A stretch of 64,000 nt of DNA. Origin: Symbiodinium natans. Lineage: Eukaryota > Sar > Dinophyceae > Suessiales > Symbiodiniaceae. The stretch is taken from assembly GCA_905221605.1 (NCBI GenBank), contig CAJNDS010002564.1, positions 285,001 through 349,000 of the forward strand. The letters run 5' to 3'. Positions 62,801 through 64,000 of this stretch are shown here, in pieces (position 1 is the first letter of the stretch; every line of letters starts with the position of its first letter). The position numbers and the translations under genes are program-made. Below the pieces are notes generated by a model, which saw only the letters and a program-made list of their open reading frames with translations, did no database searches and was not told the origin of the DNA.

Positions 62801-63905
62801 AGAAAGAGTGCGTACCGACACATGCGGTCCGAGGCCAGCGAGAAAGAAGAGATGTGGACACTTGGATGCGTGGAATTGGAAAGGAATTGAGGGTGGGATA
62901 ACAAGCACTCCCAAGTAGATGCCAAGGTCTCGTGCATCGTGAGTCTCGAGGTAACTCGCAGGGTGTCAGGCTTCTGCACTCAAAGCGTGATGCAGAATGT
63001 TTCGCATGCCGCCAAACTCAAGAAGCACGGCGCTGGCCTTCATCCACTTAGGATGAGTGCCGACAAGCATCCGAAACCACGGACCTTGCATGTGACAGTG
63101 ATAGCCGTGAGACGACCCCGGCTACAGGATTTAGACTGACATGGACACAGCCAGCCAACACGTAGGCGGGACCTTTGGACAAGGTATGACCCGGTTGGGA
63201 GCCAGAGATGCGAGGAACAGAGGAGGTCAAGGAGGTGAGGGGAATCTACCGCAATCTACAAGTACCATTACCTTGCAACAATCTGCAATCTGTTGCAACC
63301 GTCATGGACCTTTTCGCCTCGAGGTGCTTTCTCGCGTTCAGCCTCCTAAGCTTGCCTTGGTCCGGGAGAATTGGACACAAACTTTGCGGGTTCTGGACCC
63401 CCTCACGATGTTGTTGGCACCTGTGAAGATGCTTCTTCTTGTTGCGTCTCCTTCTTCGTTCCCGACGTTGCCATGTTATTGTTTTTGAAATCACTGCATC
63501 CTGCTGTGCATAGTTGCAACTTTGTCCCATGCTACGGCCCTGTGGCCTGTGCAGCAACACGAGTCTCTCGAAAGTCAGGAAGAACCTCACCGAGCTACGA
63601 GCGCAGCACAAGGAGCCGGGCATGCCCCGCACACGTCCCAAGCACGTGCCCAGCTACGGTGGGGTGAGAGTGCGCCGAGCAGGAGCTCCGCGAACAGCAG
63701 AGCAAGACCAGCCAGGAGTCGCTGGCCAAGGGAGCTTCGAGTTTTGGAGTTTCCTTGGAACTTTGAGTCAAGGATAGTGAGATAGTCAATACATCTCTGA
63801 TCCCAGTCAGCAGGGTCAGGGGTTCCGAATTCCGACTGTGCAGCTTGCATCTTGAGAGACGCCCTCAGGCTGGGAGCTGCGCAAATGCAACTGCAGGAGA
63901 GAGAG
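59852..63905 (+). CDS. Long coiled-coil protein, many small exons
   Basis: At least fifteen short + strand blocks encode charged heptad helices. Examples: 59852 ENARLSQENKRIQKELDERL; 60266-60478 ending RDDMEKDKKQRVET; 60571-60681 LREARGSSKRWKEMGELRQR; 60971-61047 ERESLLRQLEEAAEKQERAE; 61228-61330 AATGVSEAAVKRLTAERNEA; 61702-61755 ADQAAELTQKSDELSQKD; 61958-61996 AALFAKEEALSQK; 62073-62111 DAELQAKAQAEQE; 62234-62264 ALQAKDAELE; 62392-62457 LSAELQAMKSQADRSGKDLE; 62648-62707 ADVLSRKAEIQRLNAELERQ; 63671-63730 CAEQELREQQSKTSQESLAK; 63857-63905 DALRLGAAQMQLQERE. Introns are GT or GC...AG. Such rods occur in golgin-, myosin- or cytoskeleton-type proteins; the identity is open. The gene probably continues past the window. 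Confidence 0.75.
60482..60568 (-). mobile_element. MITE family 1, copy E, forming an intron
   Basis: An 87-bp element: left GGGGGTTTACGAAAATAGG, right the inverted TIR (reverse complement GGGGATTTCCGAAATTAGGG). With flanking GTT and AG it makes a 92-bp intron (60479-60570, GTTGGGGG...CCCCAG). Removing it joins ...RVET to LREARGSS... in the same coiled-coil frame. Unspliced, the frame meets a stop inside the element. Confidence 0.85.
60864..60927 (+). repeat. TTTAGGG tract upstream of coiled-coil exon
   Basis: About seven TTTAGGG/TTTTAGGG units in the sequence preceding the acceptor at 60970, presumably intronic. Confidence 0.9.
61048..61227 (+). other. Intron largely of TTTAGGG/TTCAGGG repeats
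   Basis: Donor GTAAGG at 61048 and acceptor TTTTCAG ending at 61227. Bases 61051-61153 are telomere-like heptamers (TTTAGGG, later TTCAGGG). Joining AGA TCT GA to G GCT GCC restores a continuous coiled-coil frame (RSRSEAATGV). Confidence 0.85.
62463..62500. repeat. G-rich tract
   Basis: GGGTGGGGTGGGGGGGAGAGG and similar, in an inferred intron of the coiled-coil gene. Confidence 0.7.
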
Positions 63906-64000
63906 GCGGGATTCCCAGGGAGGGTGGAGCTCAACGAGTCATACTGAAAATTGGAGAACAGAGAGGCAGAACAGAGAGGCATGAAACAAAAGGGTGATAA

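Noticed and set aside
1-64000. CRISPR arrays, rRNA genes, bacterial operons, retroelement polymerases
   Set aside because: Tandem repeats here lack the spacer pattern of CRISPR; no rRNA motifs, Shine-Dalgarno-led gene strings or reverse-transcriptase motifs were found by eye.

Overview
The window looks like nuclear DNA of a dinoflagellate (alveolate protist). Four things point there: dozens of interstitial tracts of the telomere heptamer TTTAGGG/CCCTAAA; genes cut into many very short exons; introns that mostly begin with GC or GA instead of GT and nearly always end AG followed by G; and long stretches of microsatellite, minisatellite and small inverted-repeat (MITE-like) elements between genes. 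The species cannot be fixed from the sequence. No rRNA, convincing tRNA, CRISPR array, operon or bacterial-type gene was seen.

Layout. 0-9 kb: AT and GT microsatellites, exon fragments (1651-2092), a short ORF with a signal peptide (4558-4764), two MITE types (3181, 6635 and 5017) and diverged tandem repeats. 8.7-14.6 kb: small genes or exons, including a CCCH zinc-finger protein (9529-9894), a lysine-rich helical exon pair (10295-10810) and another MITE (11083-11200). 15.7-16.8 kb: two putative exons. 17.3-22.7 kb: repeat territory, with a CCCTCAA telomere-variant array, a minisatellite that reverses orientation twice (17.9-18.76 kb), diverged repeats, and a three-copy tandem array of about 550-590 bp units separated by telomere repeats. 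22.7-23.2 kb: a minus-strand exon flanked by a MITE with a 6-bp target duplication. 24.3-25.45 kb: large TTTAGGG arrays. 26-30 kb: scattered exon candidates, G-run repeats and a 30-bp repeat. 30.86-32.15 kb: an unidentified four-exon gene.

33.97-45.15 kb is the best-supported gene: an atlastin/GBP-type (dynamin superfamily) membrane GTPase rebuilt from 26 short coding blocks on the + strand. It has a P-loop, DTQG and RD motifs, and two C-terminal hydrophobic segments. One intron holds about 0.65 kb of telomere repeats in outward-facing orientation. 51.5-53.9 kb: an ankyrin-repeat gene in several short exons. 54.1-56.4 kb: diverged repeat arrays, one of which switches strand, plus a long fold-back palindrome. 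57.5-59.1 kb: an unidentified gene. 59.85-63.95 kb: a long coiled-coil gene of many small exons. One of its introns is essentially a MITE, and another consists largely of TTTAGGG repeats.

Common thread. Genes here are short coding islands in a sea of repeats, and mobile or telomeric sequence sits inside introns. Splicing with relaxed donors (GC > GT, GA) and an AG|G acceptor lets the reading frames be joined. All exon boundaries are inferred from frame continuity and family knowledge, not from transcript data.
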